A stretch of 54,774 nucleotides of DNA from Paulinella micropora (Eukaryota > Cercozoa > Imbricatea > Euglyphida). The DNA lies in the NCBI GenBank assembly GCA_009731375.1, contig BJOX01000236.1, positions 723,762 through 778,535 on the forward strand, in the 5' to 3' direction. Both the position numbers and the translations under genes were made by a program. Numbering within the stretch: position 1 is the first letter of the stretch; each line of letters opens with the position of its first letter. Positions 1-10,345 of this stretch are shown here, piece after piece. Below the pieces are notes generated by a model. The model was not told the DNA's origin, searched no databases, and saw nothing but the letters and a program-made list of their open reading frames with translations.

Positions 1-189
1 AGAGGGTACGAGACACCTGCTTGAGACCGATCAAATTATTTGTTTTGTGAAAGAGTTATGAGGGAGCTGTGTTGGAGTATTTGTTTTCGTCTGACGTCCC
101 CGTGTGAGACAGGTCAGTGAAAATTCACTCTGTTGCCTGTGTGGCAAAGCAGAAAGAAATCACCCTAGTGATGTGGACTCCAAATGTAA

Positions 190-424
190 TGCCCCCAACG
201 ATAGCTCGAAAAAAAGTCGGTAATACAACCAAACACAGTCCTCAAAAGATGAAAATGATGTCTCGTTGTATTAGCTCAGTGAAGCCAAAAAGGAAAACGG
301 CAACAGACCAGGAATAAAATGGCATCAGGTCCAATCCGGACAAATAATACTGAAAAACAAGCTGGTGCACCTGTCACCAGGAAAAGGTATTTTTACCGGC
401 TATCCGGGGGGTGATGCCTACACG
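190..424 (+). repeat. Dispersed repeat Y, copy 1
   Basis: This block matches 50,760-51,004 in the same orientation with scattered substitutions; both end in the same 'ggctatccggggggtgatgc' string. Here it is followed by repeat X in forward orientation, while the second copy is preceded by X in reverse orientation. No convincing coding content is seen. Its role (retroelement leader or LTR piece) is inferred. Confidence 0.8.
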
Positions 425-700
425 ATCAATTCAAAGTTCTTTTTAGCTATTGCCATTTTTCCTGTTCGTAATACATTTTCCCCGAATTCCCCGTGAAAAT
501 TCTTTTACTATATATTTGTGAAGAACGGAAAAAACACAATATCTAACTTGTCCACACGTTGCCAGTCATTTTCGCCTTGAGGCTTCCCAAATCGATTTGG
601 GAATGTTCAAGTCCAACAACCCGACACTATGCGTTTGATGACTGTTAACTTGAAGACTCGCGACACTATCCGTTTGAGAACACTCGTTAACATTACTGAT
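424..700 (+). repeat. Repeat X, partial forward copy
   Basis: The stretch is close to 12,402-12,670: both start 'acgatcaattcaaagttc' and share 'cccaaatcgatttggga' further on. The match stops near 690, where the sequence switches to the tail of a minus-strand ORF remnant. X occurs at five places in the window and behaves like the leader or LTR of a retroelement family. Confidence 0.8.
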
Positions 701-1600
701 GGCGCGCATAATGGCCAGTTGAATTGGCATGTTGGCGATGTGATAGTTGACTGCTAATCCTCGTGCGAAAACAGTTCGATCAGACGTCGGTGTTCGAAGT
801 GTCGGCGTGACTGCAGATGTCAGGGCTGAGGGTAGCATCGGCGTTGACGAAGTCAGCGTAGCTGTTCCAGGAGTCGAAGACGTCGATGGGTGGCTCGAAT
901 GGGTCGTAGTCGCAGATGAGCGTCTGATGGGCTGCAGGGTTGTCGGACCAGTCTGGTTCGATGAGGGAATGGATGTGGCACCAGCGGTTGTGCCGGGGAG
1001 TGCAGTGACCTGGAGTGACCTTGTCAATCCGACAGTGGGGGCGGTGACTGGGTAGTAGTTGTGAGAAGCTTCTACGGGGATGACGTGGCCAATGTCGTGC
1101 CAGAGCTTCTCTGCGGCTGCCAACGATCCAGTAGGTCCCAGATACTGGGCGTAGACCTCAGCGTCTGTCTAATCTGGATTACAAAGGAGGTCCAGGCTGG
1201 CTTGAGGGGCAAAGGGGACCTGTAGCAGCCAGGGAGCCTTATCCTTATGAATTTCCCGAAGAATGTCTCGTGCATCATCAACGTAGCTGGTCAGTAAATC
1301 GTAAATAAATTGCACGGTTTGTATACGTGGAAGGTCAGTATGGAGGCGAGCAGTCTTGCCAGCCTTGACTTCCTCCTGAAACCTCTTGCCTGTACGTAGA
1401 GTGTCTGTACGGGAGCCCAAGATGGGATGTAAGTCCAGGCAACGTTGTTTGTGCTCGTAGTATTTTGATGCTGGGTCGTCGTGTCCCGACTGGTACCACA
1501 TGTAGACGTATCAAGAGCAAGCCAGAACGCAGGGCAGTAGCTGAAAAGGGCGAGGTGCAGTGGAGGAGGTGTTCTCCACTCTATGGGTAGGGGTATGACC
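566..1600 (-). pseudogene. Decayed retroelement ORF, copy 1 (DxY/GPT domain)
   Basis: On the minus strand one frame runs from about 1,501 to 566 with a single internal TAG at 1,169-1,171. Before the stop it reads YDLLTSYVDDARDILREIH and ends LLCNPD; after it comes TDAEVYAQYLGPTG, then LW..IG.VIPVEA, then a Ser/Thr/Pro-rich tail. The same architecture is at 15,112-16,323 and, shortened, at 49,406-50,521. In the second copy a hydrophobic segment lies just upstream of MWYQS; here an in-frame TGA breaks that part. The related domain also sits between protease and RT in elements A and B, so this is retroelement-derived. The function of the protein is unknown to me. Confidence 0.65.
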
Positions 1601-1739
1601 CTAGAACGACAAAAGCAAACACATACTGTGTTGGTTGACTGCATAGTGTGTATAAGGGCAGAGGAGGGACACAAAAATGCAACGGCAGGTGAACGGTCTG
1701 TCGAGACATATGTGTTTTTGGTTACCACTGTCCTAATAC

Positions 1740-2037
1740 GTTGTTGTATAGTCACTCTTGAAAGAGAGGGTCTTTCCAAATCGATCTGTGTGTGTAGTTT
1801 TCTCTTGAATGGACAAAAAATTCGAATTGTGAGTTTGTATACAGCTCTTCAAGTAGGCAGATACAACGAACTCTTAATAAGAACACTATGGCTGCTTTGA
1901 GTCCCGACTCTGAGTGAGCAGGTAAAATACAAGTAAATAGCAGAGAGGTCACTTCGTTTGTTTACATAATTTCGAACTCATTGCAGGCTTGGGTGCAACG
2001 TACGATCAAGTGTAGAACGTAAATTGTGAGGTCTCCA
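1740..2037 (-). repeat. Repeat X, partial reverse copy
   Basis: This is the reverse complement of about 12,684-12,885 and also resembles 16,380-16,720. The match ends sharply at 'ggtctccag' (about 2,037), where Gag-coding sequence of element A begins without its 5' end. The junction therefore looks like a truncation or rearrangement point. Confidence 0.8.
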
Positions 2038-2990
2038 GGGGAGACAGAGTTACGGTCACCATCTTGGACGCCTGTTGGTACCACTTCGTCCGCGTCACCG
2101 ACTCAATCCAGCAAGTTTGGAGTTCGCTGTCCCTCATCTGGCTGCTCTTTATCCGCGACCTTATGCATGGCTGTCTGGACAAACCCGACTTATACAAGTC
2201 AGCTCTCCAAACTCTCGATCTACGACGTTTTCAGAACGAACAACTTTTGGCGTACATCCAACGGTGTATTACGTTTTACGAGACTACACATGCAGCTGGC
2301 GTGAGCATCTGCGACAGAAACCAGATTGAAGACTTGGGCCGTATGCTCACCCCGATGGAACGCGACCGATGGAATCAGCATTCGGACCAAGTCCTACTTA
2401 CGCAAGGCGTTGGCTGGCCGCGCAATCTGGATGACGTCCTCCCTTGGGTCAGGACCCTCGACCCAAACGATATGCAGGAATACCTTCTTGGGATGGAGAC
2501 TCCGGTCCGCACCGACATCAAAGGCCCATCTACGTACAGACGGGCCTCTGTTCGTCCAAGACGTCAGCAGCTCCGGCAAGTAACGACTACTGAGGCGAAC
2601 ACCAACACTAACCGCCCCGCTTGGCAGAAACGTAAGGCGGACGCCATGGCAAGGACGCAGACTGCCCCTCTACAGACGTCGACTCGCCAGATCAAGCGTT
2701 TGAAGACCGACCCACCGGGCCCCTCGTCGAGCCAGATCGATCGAAAACTTTTCACGGGCCTACCATGCACCTACTGCAAGGAACACAACAACTTCTTGAA
2801 GAAGGGCCAGCTCCCCAAACATTCGTTTGAAGAGTGCAAACTTCGTCGACAGCGTCGTCAATATGACGAAAAGCCATCAGCGGCCGTTGCCCGCAGCACC
2901 CCGCGCGCCTTCCATATGACTACTACACACCCTCTTCGCTGGAGCAAATGCACTCGCCTCTACGGATTGCGACTATCCCAACAGTTGTCA
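2038..2990 (+). pseudogene. Gag (capsid and zinc finger) of element A
   Basis: The frame opens at GDRVTVTILDACW and aligns with the Gag of element B (GDKAAVALMDAYW), including matching LRRF, RCIT.YET.HAAG and RMLTP..RDRW blocks. A basic stretch is followed by a zinc-finger-like motif CTYC...H....C (2,766-2,839) with spacing CX2CX14HX4C, the same in B. Retroviral Gag knuckles normally have CX2CX4HX4C, so the loop is unusual. Comparison with B shows frameshifts near 2,945 and 3,020, which separate Gag from the protease. The N-terminal part present in B is missing because the copy starts at the X junction. Confidence 0.75.
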
Positions 2991-2994
2991 CCGG

Positions 2995-3773
2995 ATGCGT
3001 TTGGGTCGCCAAACATCCTGCAACCGCCCATTCATCGGCAAGACTACATGCGCTTTGGATTCAGCCTGTAACTGTAAAGGTGTCGCTCGCTTATCTTGGG
3101 TTCTACAACACGGCTTTACGATCCGGCAGCTGCCGCCTGTGACAGCACGCTCATCCGTCGGCATCGACACAGTCCTCACCGACGGCATCGAACTCTTTGT
3201 TTCCGCTGGCCCAACGTCGCCGCTTCATGCAATTACCATTTACGTGTCGGCTCACCTGCCTGATCGTGTGGATCTACTCTTCGCCAACGAGGTGACCGCA
3301 CAGATCAACTTGTCTATCGACGAGGCCCAGAGGATCAAGCCAACGGACTACATCCCTTTGAAGCCCACAGCAAGACAGATCGTCTACGAGACGGAATTTC
3401 ATCTCTTCGATGAGCCACTTCAGGTGGGCGACCGTCAACTAGCAACCATCAGCTATGACTTCCGCCCGGAGACTCTGGCTGAAATGACTTCTTGCCCGAC
3501 CTCCGAGATTGAGAAGATCTTCAAGCTCCGTGTTACACAACCTTCGGATTCCTACGATCTTTTGTCAACTTCGCAAGCCCACCTCTACGGCCGCACAATC
3601 AACCTGTTCATGTCCGAAAAGAAGAGACCATGCGATGGGAGGGTACTGACAGATCACGACGAAGAAGACGATGAAGACGGAGAAGAAGAAGAAATCAAAT
3701 CTAGCGCCTCCAAGAAACACAAGCCATCCTCTGATCTGATCACACATGAGGATTATTATAACGATGCCCGTGC
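2995..3773 (+). pseudogene. Retropepsin-like aspartic protease of element A, with acidic tail
   Basis: The frame contains CALDSACNCKGVA with the Asp codon at 3,058-3,060, followed by a WVLQHGF segment, in the arrangement of retroelement proteases (D-S/T-G/A ... L..G). Here the triad reads DSA; element B has the same DSA at 47,013. Downstream are SSVGIDTVLTDGIELFV and LPDRVDLLFANEV, both conserved in B. It ends in an acidic run (DEEDDEDGEEEE). Family assignment rests on position after Gag and on the motif; activity cannot be judged. Confidence 0.65.
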
Positions 3774-5126
3774 TTGGTCGCTTATCCGACATACTCAGCA
3801 GGCCGACCCGAGACGCAGTCCTACTGTGCGATCTCTCTCTTTCGGATCATCTTATCATCATCTTCATCGTCCTCGTCATCGCCATCGTTGCTGCAGGCTT
3901 CATCCTCATCATCGACAGCATCTGCACCTACCACATCCACTGCATCGGCCCTTGGCCAACCATCGGCCCCTGCACCTGGCACACCGCAATCGTTCCAGAC
4001 TGCGTTGACTCACCCTCCGTCGTTACAAGCTCCAGCTGTTCCTCTAACATCTAGTCACAACTATCAACAGAGTAGGCGGCGCTCTTCAAGCAAACGCGAA
4101 CGCTCAACATCACCGGTACCCTCTTCTCCTTGCTCTCAAGTTCTGCCAGTCTCGCCTTCGCCACCCCGGCTCACCCAACCGACTACCAGTCCAGTCGCCG
4201 GGTTGAGTAAAGCATCTACAAGAGCACATACCAGCGCCCGCCGGAGGGCAGCCCGCGCATCTCCTGGCCGTTCGACAGCTTCGTCCAGTTCTTCATCAAC
4301 CTCTGTGACAAATACAGCCGCAACGCCAGCCCAACCGCAGGCACCTACAACACCTTCTAGTAGTTTGTCCTCCTCGTCCAGCTCGTCGTCGGTACCTGCG
4401 GCAAGCCCAGCTAGGGTGCGAGCCCTATCCTGGGCGACCCACTCCCCGGTCCAAGGAGGCCCTCGAGTCGCATACTCGCTAAGCCCACTTGGACCATACA
4501 GGACCCGCACTCCCACCGCTGAAGACCGCAACAAGGTGGGACCACAAAAACAGCTGGCACAGAGAGAAGCAATGACGCCGATACCACCTCCACCTCTTTC
4601 CCCTTCAGCTGAGGGTTATGTCCGGATTAGCCCTACGAGATCGAGCCACTCTTGGTCGGGATTCTCCAACCTTACGGACATGCCAGCCCACCAATTGGAA
4701 ATTCAGAAAGCATATGGTACCAACGGCTCCTCATGCATGGACAAGGAACTCTACATTGTTCGGGACATTTACGCCACGTTTTTCCCGACAGCAGCCATGA
4801 CCATGATTCCAGGCACTCACCCGCATTGCCGTCACCTGGGATACTGGATCCCGAAGCACTCTACGCTCAACCAAGGCCTATGGCCGGACTCCACAATGGT
4901 GCACATGCAACACCCAAGAGTGGAATGCTACCATCCTAGGATACAATCGCTCCGCCACGGAGTCTTCCGTTTCCAACCCCTTAGTAGCCCGCCTACCTTT
5001 CAAGTGACTGAAGACTGGCTTCTCTCTTCGGCGGATTACAACCACTTCGCCGATAGGCCACTTTTGGTAAGAACTTTCCTCCCGCGGGATGCTAAGTTAG
5101 CACATACCAGTGTAAGCAGAATATAA
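3774..5126 (+). pseudogene. Ser/Pro-rich linker plus conserved DIYxxF...LGYWIP domain
   Basis: The 450-codon open frame is dominated by Ser, Pro, Thr and Arg over its first ~300 residues, with Ser runs near 4,270-4,395. The last third carries ELYIVRDIYATFFPT, HLGYWIPKHSTLNQGLWPD and DYNHFADRPLLVRTF. All three blocks have counterparts in element B (VYANYFPT, YLGYWVPEQ..SQGLWPD, HYNIIAHPFLARTF). This domain lies between protease and RT, where Ty3 elements normally have no such insertion. I do not recognise it; a structural or additional Gag-like role is only a guess. Confidence 0.6.
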
Positions 5127-5234
5127 GCTCACACAGAACCGCGACAATGGTATGGAAAGACCAACTGGGACAATGAATACTCAACAGAGTTCTCTGAAGC
5201 CATCCAAGGTTTTCACCGCGATCGCCCTACTATC

Positions 5235-6222
5235 TTGATGCAGCGTTACTGGCCTCCTTGTAACAACGCACACGAGATAGATCCAGAGACTTTTGAAGAC
5301 TTCACACATGGCCTAGCTCTTCGTTCGGGCACCAGACGCCCCCTCGCAGTCGTCAACACCGAAGCCATGTGTCTGGTACGTGCAGACACTACATCGGCTC
5401 CCTTGATGACCCGCCGCGGTGACAATGCGTCTACGAAAATCGCACTTGAAGACATCTTCCAGATCCCGGAAGGTTCCGACATGATGTCACGGTTTTATGA
5501 AAGCAAACGCACTGCTATCATATTCCACTTCGGCCCGCAAAACGGTAGAAACACTGCTCAACTTATTGCATCCTCTCTAGTCGGACCTAACATCGAACCT
5601 ACTGGCGATGTCCCGTACTTCGAAGCAGGAATGTCCTTCGACCATATTTTCCGCCCATGGGGATATCGATCTTCGTACCTCGGCCTACTTGTGGGAGCAA
5701 ACCCAAGTGCATCACCTTTAGCAGCCGTCCTTCGAGGAGAACTCCTATTCCCGTGGTGCAGTATGGAGCAAACCGAAGTTAAGCACCTACGATTTCATCC
5801 GTTTCGCTTTCGACATCACTACACAAACGCCGTGTCTTTCGACTCCCAACTCGAGAACGCTGCTTTGCTCTACAGCATTACTTTCATCGCCTTCCGTGTA
5901 ACGACCCGATATGGCTCAAAATCGTCGCAAATGACACCTACTACGACCACGATCGCGGAAACATCGTGCCAGAACTACGTGCAGTACATGAGCGATCTTA
6001 CGATTGCATTGTCGACCTGCCGCTCACCTACTTCGACTATAGTAACGTCACGGTCTACTACACGGACGGAGGAGACGAACTGTTTTTGGGTTCATTTTTT
6101 AACCCTAACCACTATATGGACAAGCAGTGTGTGTAACGAAGTTCGACGGAACAGTTTCGATCGACGACGCCGCTACCCGCGACTACCTTCAACAAGCACC
6201 CAACTGGAAGGCACGCCCAGAT
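5235..6222 (+). pseudogene. Unrecognised region of element A between protease and RT
   Basis: An open frame from 5,235 gives about 220 residues of ordinary composition, including FEDFTHGLALRSGTRRPLAV and PYFEAGMSFDHIFRPWGYR. After about 5,890 the coding sense moves to another frame (DPIWLKIVANDTYYDHDRG, then VTVYYTDGGDELFLGSFF), and from 6,127 to a third (CVTKFDGTVSIDDAATRDY). Reading across these shifts gives one globular domain interrupted by small indels. I see no known catalytic motif. It precedes RT on the same strand and is inferred to be part of the polyprotein. Confidence 0.5.
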
Positions 6223-6244
6223 ACTTACCTACCTACCTGCCTAC

Positions 6245-6307
<63 letters not shown>
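6223..6307. repeat. (TATC)n microsatellite in element A
   Basis: A run of about 16 TATC units, preceded by a few TACC-type units, interrupts the unknown domain of element A. It creates the artificial Ser-Ile-Tyr-Leu tail of the overlapping open frame. It shows that the element is no longer under coding constraint here. Confidence 0.95.
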
Positions 6308-6529
6308 AGTGTCATATTAGAAGACGAGCTAGGGTGTCTGATAAAGGACAGGTAAGAGAGAAGGACAAGGACAGGCAGTCTGAGAAGACAGACAGGCAGG
6401 ACAAGAGAGAGGAGACGAGAAGTAAGAAGAAGAAGAAGAAGAAGACCGAGAATTAGGGATTCTTTCTCATGCGAATTCCATTGGATACGTTATGAAAACG
6501 TCCTGTGGCATCTAGCCCAGTGGTTTCTT
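6308..6529. other. Purine-rich spacer
   Basis: The segment holds 'aggacagg' and 'agaagaagaag' purine runs and no conserved coding sequence. It separates two coding blocks of element A and is probably expanded simple sequence. Confidence 0.5.
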
Positions 6530-7233
6530 ATGACCATCGCCAGCGAAACCGGACGACCTTCAAGCAAGGAAACTCATGTGGTACACCACCCACCCCATAA
6601 TGTCCCATGTTCGACGGATATAATTAAACCGTACTCCCGAGACAAACGTCTCCGTGGCTACCCATACGGAACCCCACTTATCCGTATGCTACCATCACGC
6701 CACGCTCAACGACACTTCAACGTTTGGCGCACAGGCGTTAAGTATAACACCCTTCAACACGAAGGCCACCTCGAACACCGGTGGATCAACCTCAAGGAGT
6801 TCAGGATAGAAGAAAAGCTCGACCGTTTCTACAACAGGCTACAAATGAGTACCAGAGACCTCGTGTACGAGCGATTGCTTATCCCAGAACCTGAGACCTC
6901 CCATGTATTTACATTCTCCCCAGGAGAGACACGGAGACACTACCGAATCGGACATCCCCACACCTACAGTATCCATGCTGGATTCGACGTTCAAGCATCG
7001 TCATCCCTTACGAGATAGTGTATTCCCCTGAGAAGTACGATGATCAACCTGATTCTTCGTCAAGTTCAAGTTCCTCATCCAGTTCGTCATCTAGCTCGAG
7101 TTCATCGTCAGGAACAGTCGCCCCTGCTCAGCCCCCATCGGCCCCAGCACCGATACCACCGGCCCCAGCACAGCCACCGTTGGCCTCAATTCAGCCTCCA
7201 TCAACCCTGGCTCCCAGCGGCCACTGGTTCTGA
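6530..7233 (+). pseudogene. Second unrecognised block of element A with poly-Ser tract
   Basis: The open frame 6,530-7,018 (162 codons) contains GTPLIRMLPSRHAQRHFNVW and WINLKEFRIEEKLDRFY. At 7,018 the sense shifts one frame into IVYSPEKYDDQPD followed by about 19 serines (7,049-7,110) and then a Pro/Ala-rich stretch. The serines are written with both TCN and AGY codons, so they were not made by slippage of one triplet. It probably belongs to the same polyprotein as its neighbours. Function unknown. Confidence 0.5.
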
Positions 7234-8010
7234 CGCACCGGCCGCACCGTTGCCACGGGTAACTCGTGCCTACCCTGTTCGACCACAGCCCTTTTTTGGC
7301 TGCAAGCCCAGTGAGAACAAGAAGCATCACGACGATGACGACTCAAAGGACGGTGGACAAGGCCCCTCGTCGTCTTCGTCAAGTGGATCCTCGTCAAGCG
7401 GTTCGTCTTCAAGCAGTTTGCCATCAACGCCGACTCCGACCCAGACATCTGCGACTTCTCCTCCTCACTCAACGACGCGACGTTTGCAACACCCTCGGAT
7501 CAAGGAAAGTGTGAACTTTGCGGATTGTCCAAAAGCAACCTTTCCTCTGTCACCCAGTCACATTGCCTCTTCCGATCATCGAGCCGCACCTTCAAGACGA
7601 CGACTTCTCGACCATAAATTGCTTTGCTTTGCTTTGCTTTGCTTGCTTTTCTTTGCTTTGCTTTGCTTCTCGGAGTTGCCGCCAATTCAATATGCTCGCT
7701 TGGCCTGGCACTGGCCTAACTCAGAGTTTGATCAATACGCAAGGTCAAGCTTGACAACTAAATCTGGGGCATTCTCCAGACTCCAAACAATTGAGGCTGC
7801 CCACTCCTCTGACACTTCAGACCGACATCGGCCCGCCGTTTCCATACGCGGACTCCTTCATGGAAGATTTCGCGCAGACATGCCCTGACCCTCCATGCTC
7901 TTCTGCACGGCATCAACAGTCCAGGGACCCCATCCTACCCCGTGGTTCTTCATCTCTGAGCGACTTTGCCGTGACTTCCTAACCAAGCAAGCGGAATAAA
8001 AAGCGGAACC
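7234..8010 (+). pseudogene. Low-complexity linker before RT, with TTTGC microsatellite
   Basis: A plus-strand frame encodes Asp- and Ser-rich sequence (HHDDDDSKDGGQGP, then Ser runs near 7,370-7,425). At 7,617-7,675 a TTTGC-type pentanucleotide array interrupts it. Beyond this, frames are broken until RT begins near 8,020. It appears to be the last part of the long linker between protease and RT in element A. Confidence 0.5.
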
Positions 8011-8019
8011 AACCGGTCC

Positions 8020-9130
8020 TAAGTTTCCCCCTGAAGCAGTCAACCCAAGCCTCACCAAACCCCAACAAGACCAACTCTGGGCCCTCATCCGCGAATTTGA
8101 CCACATCTTTCAAGACAAGGCAGGCATCTTCAAACATACTGTCGTGTCCCTTCGACTCAAACCGAATGCCAAACCAGTTGCAGTTCCATGCCTGCGCTGG
8201 AATCCGGCAGTGGGCGAATATCTTTCTAGCTGGGCTACGGACGTCCTCAGCGCCAGCACATGGAGCTACGCCTCCTCTCAATGCGCATGGGCAAGCCGCA
8301 GTTGCCCGGTCGGGAAATTCGAGGATATCGCGAAAGAAGTCATCCGAGACATTCGGAACGTTTACGACTACCGCATGCCCAATGACAACCTTCATCTCCC
8401 AGTCCCAGGTCTTCCAAACCCGGATCATTACCGAGAACGATTCGCCGGCTGGCACTATCTCAGCTCCATCGACATGGTAGACGGCTTCTCCCACCTTCGC
8501 CTGAACCCGGATGATGACAGCCGAGATGTTTTAGCCGTGTGGACCCCTCAAGGTCTATTGGTCCCCAACTTTATGCCTCAAGGTGTACATCGTGCCCCCG
8601 GCGATTTCCAACGCGCGATCGAGAAGTCATTCCAACCACTCCCCTTTTGGAACAAGCCGCCCCCAGCTATTTCTACTGCAGGCGCCTATCTCGACGACGT
8701 TACCGCTGGTGCAAACGACTTTCAAACACACCTGAACCAAATTCGTGGTATATTCTCAAGTATGGACACCTCCGGCCTTCATGGATCGGCGCGCAAACTC
8801 CGCTTGGGATACCATGAACTGACAATACTCGGCAAGAAATGTAGTAAGAAAGGTATCGCCGCTGACACAGCGAAGATCGACGCCATCCTCCGATTGGCTG
8901 ATCCCTCCAATGTGTCTGAAGTTCGATCCGTTCTGGGTATGACCAACTTCATACAGGCTCACATCCCCGACTACTCCCGCCTTGTATCACCTCTTACGAA
9001 CTTGCTTAAGTCCACTCACGCCCGACCAGCAGGTCAACCTTACCTCCATCGGGAAGAGCGGATATGTATGAAGAAGCTCCGCCGCGTGCTTACTACGCTT
9101 CCTGTCCTGGCCAAGTACGAGTTTTCTCAC
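8020..9130 (+). pseudogene. Reverse transcriptase of element A
   Basis: The frame shows ordered Ty3-type RT motifs: LKPNAKPVAVP at the start, SSIDMVDGFSHLRL (first catalytic Asp), PQGVHRAPGDFQRAIEKSF, AGAYLDDVTAGA (YLDD, catalytic pair), LTILGKKCSKKGI, and SNVSEVRSVLGMTNFIQ of the connection region. The frame is open through this part, which makes RT the best preserved piece of element A. It would copy element RNA into cDNA. No intact start is present, as expected for a polyprotein domain. Confidence 0.9.
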
Positions 9131-9480
9131 CATCTTTGCCTTCGGACGGATGCTAGCCAAATAGGCATCGGAGGTGCCCTTCACACTGGCCCTGACCGCG
9201 ACGCCCCGGTTATCCAATACTTTTCTCTCAAGTTCACAGACACGCAAACCCGCTGGGTGACCTACGTGCGAGAAGCCTATGGCGTTATTTACGGAGTTCA
9301 ACAGTGCCGCTACTACATCGATGCCAGCGACCACGAACTCACTATCGTCACCGACCACCGGCCATTCCTGTGGCAGCCCCATAGTCGTGGGATGGGTTCT
9401 GGAAAATCTTCAGACGATCCGCTTTAAGGTCGAATACCTCCCCGGTAAACAAAACCTCCTTCCGGATGATTGTCCCGTGT
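9131..9480 (+). pseudogene. RNase H domain of element A (frameshifted)
   Basis: LRTDASQIGIGGAL (first catalytic Asp), FTDTQTRWVTYVREAYGVIYG (the usual Glu region) and IVTDHRPFLW give the Ty3 RNase H order directly after RT. Near 9,390 the sense moves one frame, continuing as WVLENLQTIRFKVEYLPGKQ, which corresponds to the conserved end of this domain. A single indel therefore breaks the protein. It would remove RNA from the RNA-DNA hybrid. Confidence 0.85.
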
Positions 9481-10336
9481 CCCCTGCATAAGCCCAGGCG
9501 CTCCGACTCTCATCGGTGAAGCCGAAGCCACCCTACAGCTCCTCGCAACCATTGCACTGCCCAGAGCAGGCTCTACTCTTTGGCTCGCCGTCGAAGGCAC
9601 ACATGCTGCTTTGGAAACGAAACTCAAGTCTCTCTTCTGCCGCATCATCCGCGCTGGCCCAACGCTACGAAGCTTTATTCAAGCCCCGTGGGACCTAGCT
9701 ATTGTCATACCCTCCGCTGAACGCTCTCCGGCCGTCGCGCGTGACATGTTCGCCCTTCGTAAGCCATTTGCCCTGCTCATGCCGCAAAACCTCGTCCACT
9801 GCGTCCCGGACGATACACTCCCACAGGAGGCCGTCGAGACGTGTCGTAAGATTTTATTTCTTGACGACAACTTAGTGTGGCTAGTCTTTGGCCTCGGCAT
9901 GGAACAACATTATATATACCCTCTTGTCGCTACTTCGCACGCTCCTCGCGTCACGCGCCAACAAATCATGGACGCACAACGACAAGACACTCTTACAGCC
10001 CCTCTCTGGACCGATGACGTCTCTACCGTCTCCGCCGGATCAATAGAATTGACCCTTCGTCAGGGCCTTGCCGTCCTCGCCGACGCCAAACAGCTGAAGA
10101 TCTACGTTCCAGATGAGCTGCGCCGCCCGCTGATCAACTACGCCCACTTGATGCAGAACCACGCCAAGACGCCGACACTCGTCCCCTTCATCAAGGAGCG
10201 CTATATTTGGTTCCGTACTGACGGCACGGATATTATGCACGCTGATGTCCTCGCCGCCCTCCGCGACTGCCACTTTTGCCAACTGGTCCATGCCCGCCTC
10301 ATCCTCAACCACGGCCGCTACTCTTCGCTGAAGTAG
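9470..10336 (+). pseudogene. Integrase N-terminal zinc domain of element A and upstream spacer
   Basis: A 288-codon frame; the first two thirds are an unplaced spacer. Near the end it reads INYAHLMQNHAKTPT, then YIWFRTDG and LRDCHFCQLVHAR, i.e. H..H ... C..C of the HHCC integrase zinc domain. A TAG at 10,334 ends the frame just before the catalytic core, which continues about 10 bases on in another frame. The separation is best read as a frameshift in a former Pol polyprotein. Confidence 0.75.
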
Positions 10337-10345
10337 AGCAGTCAA

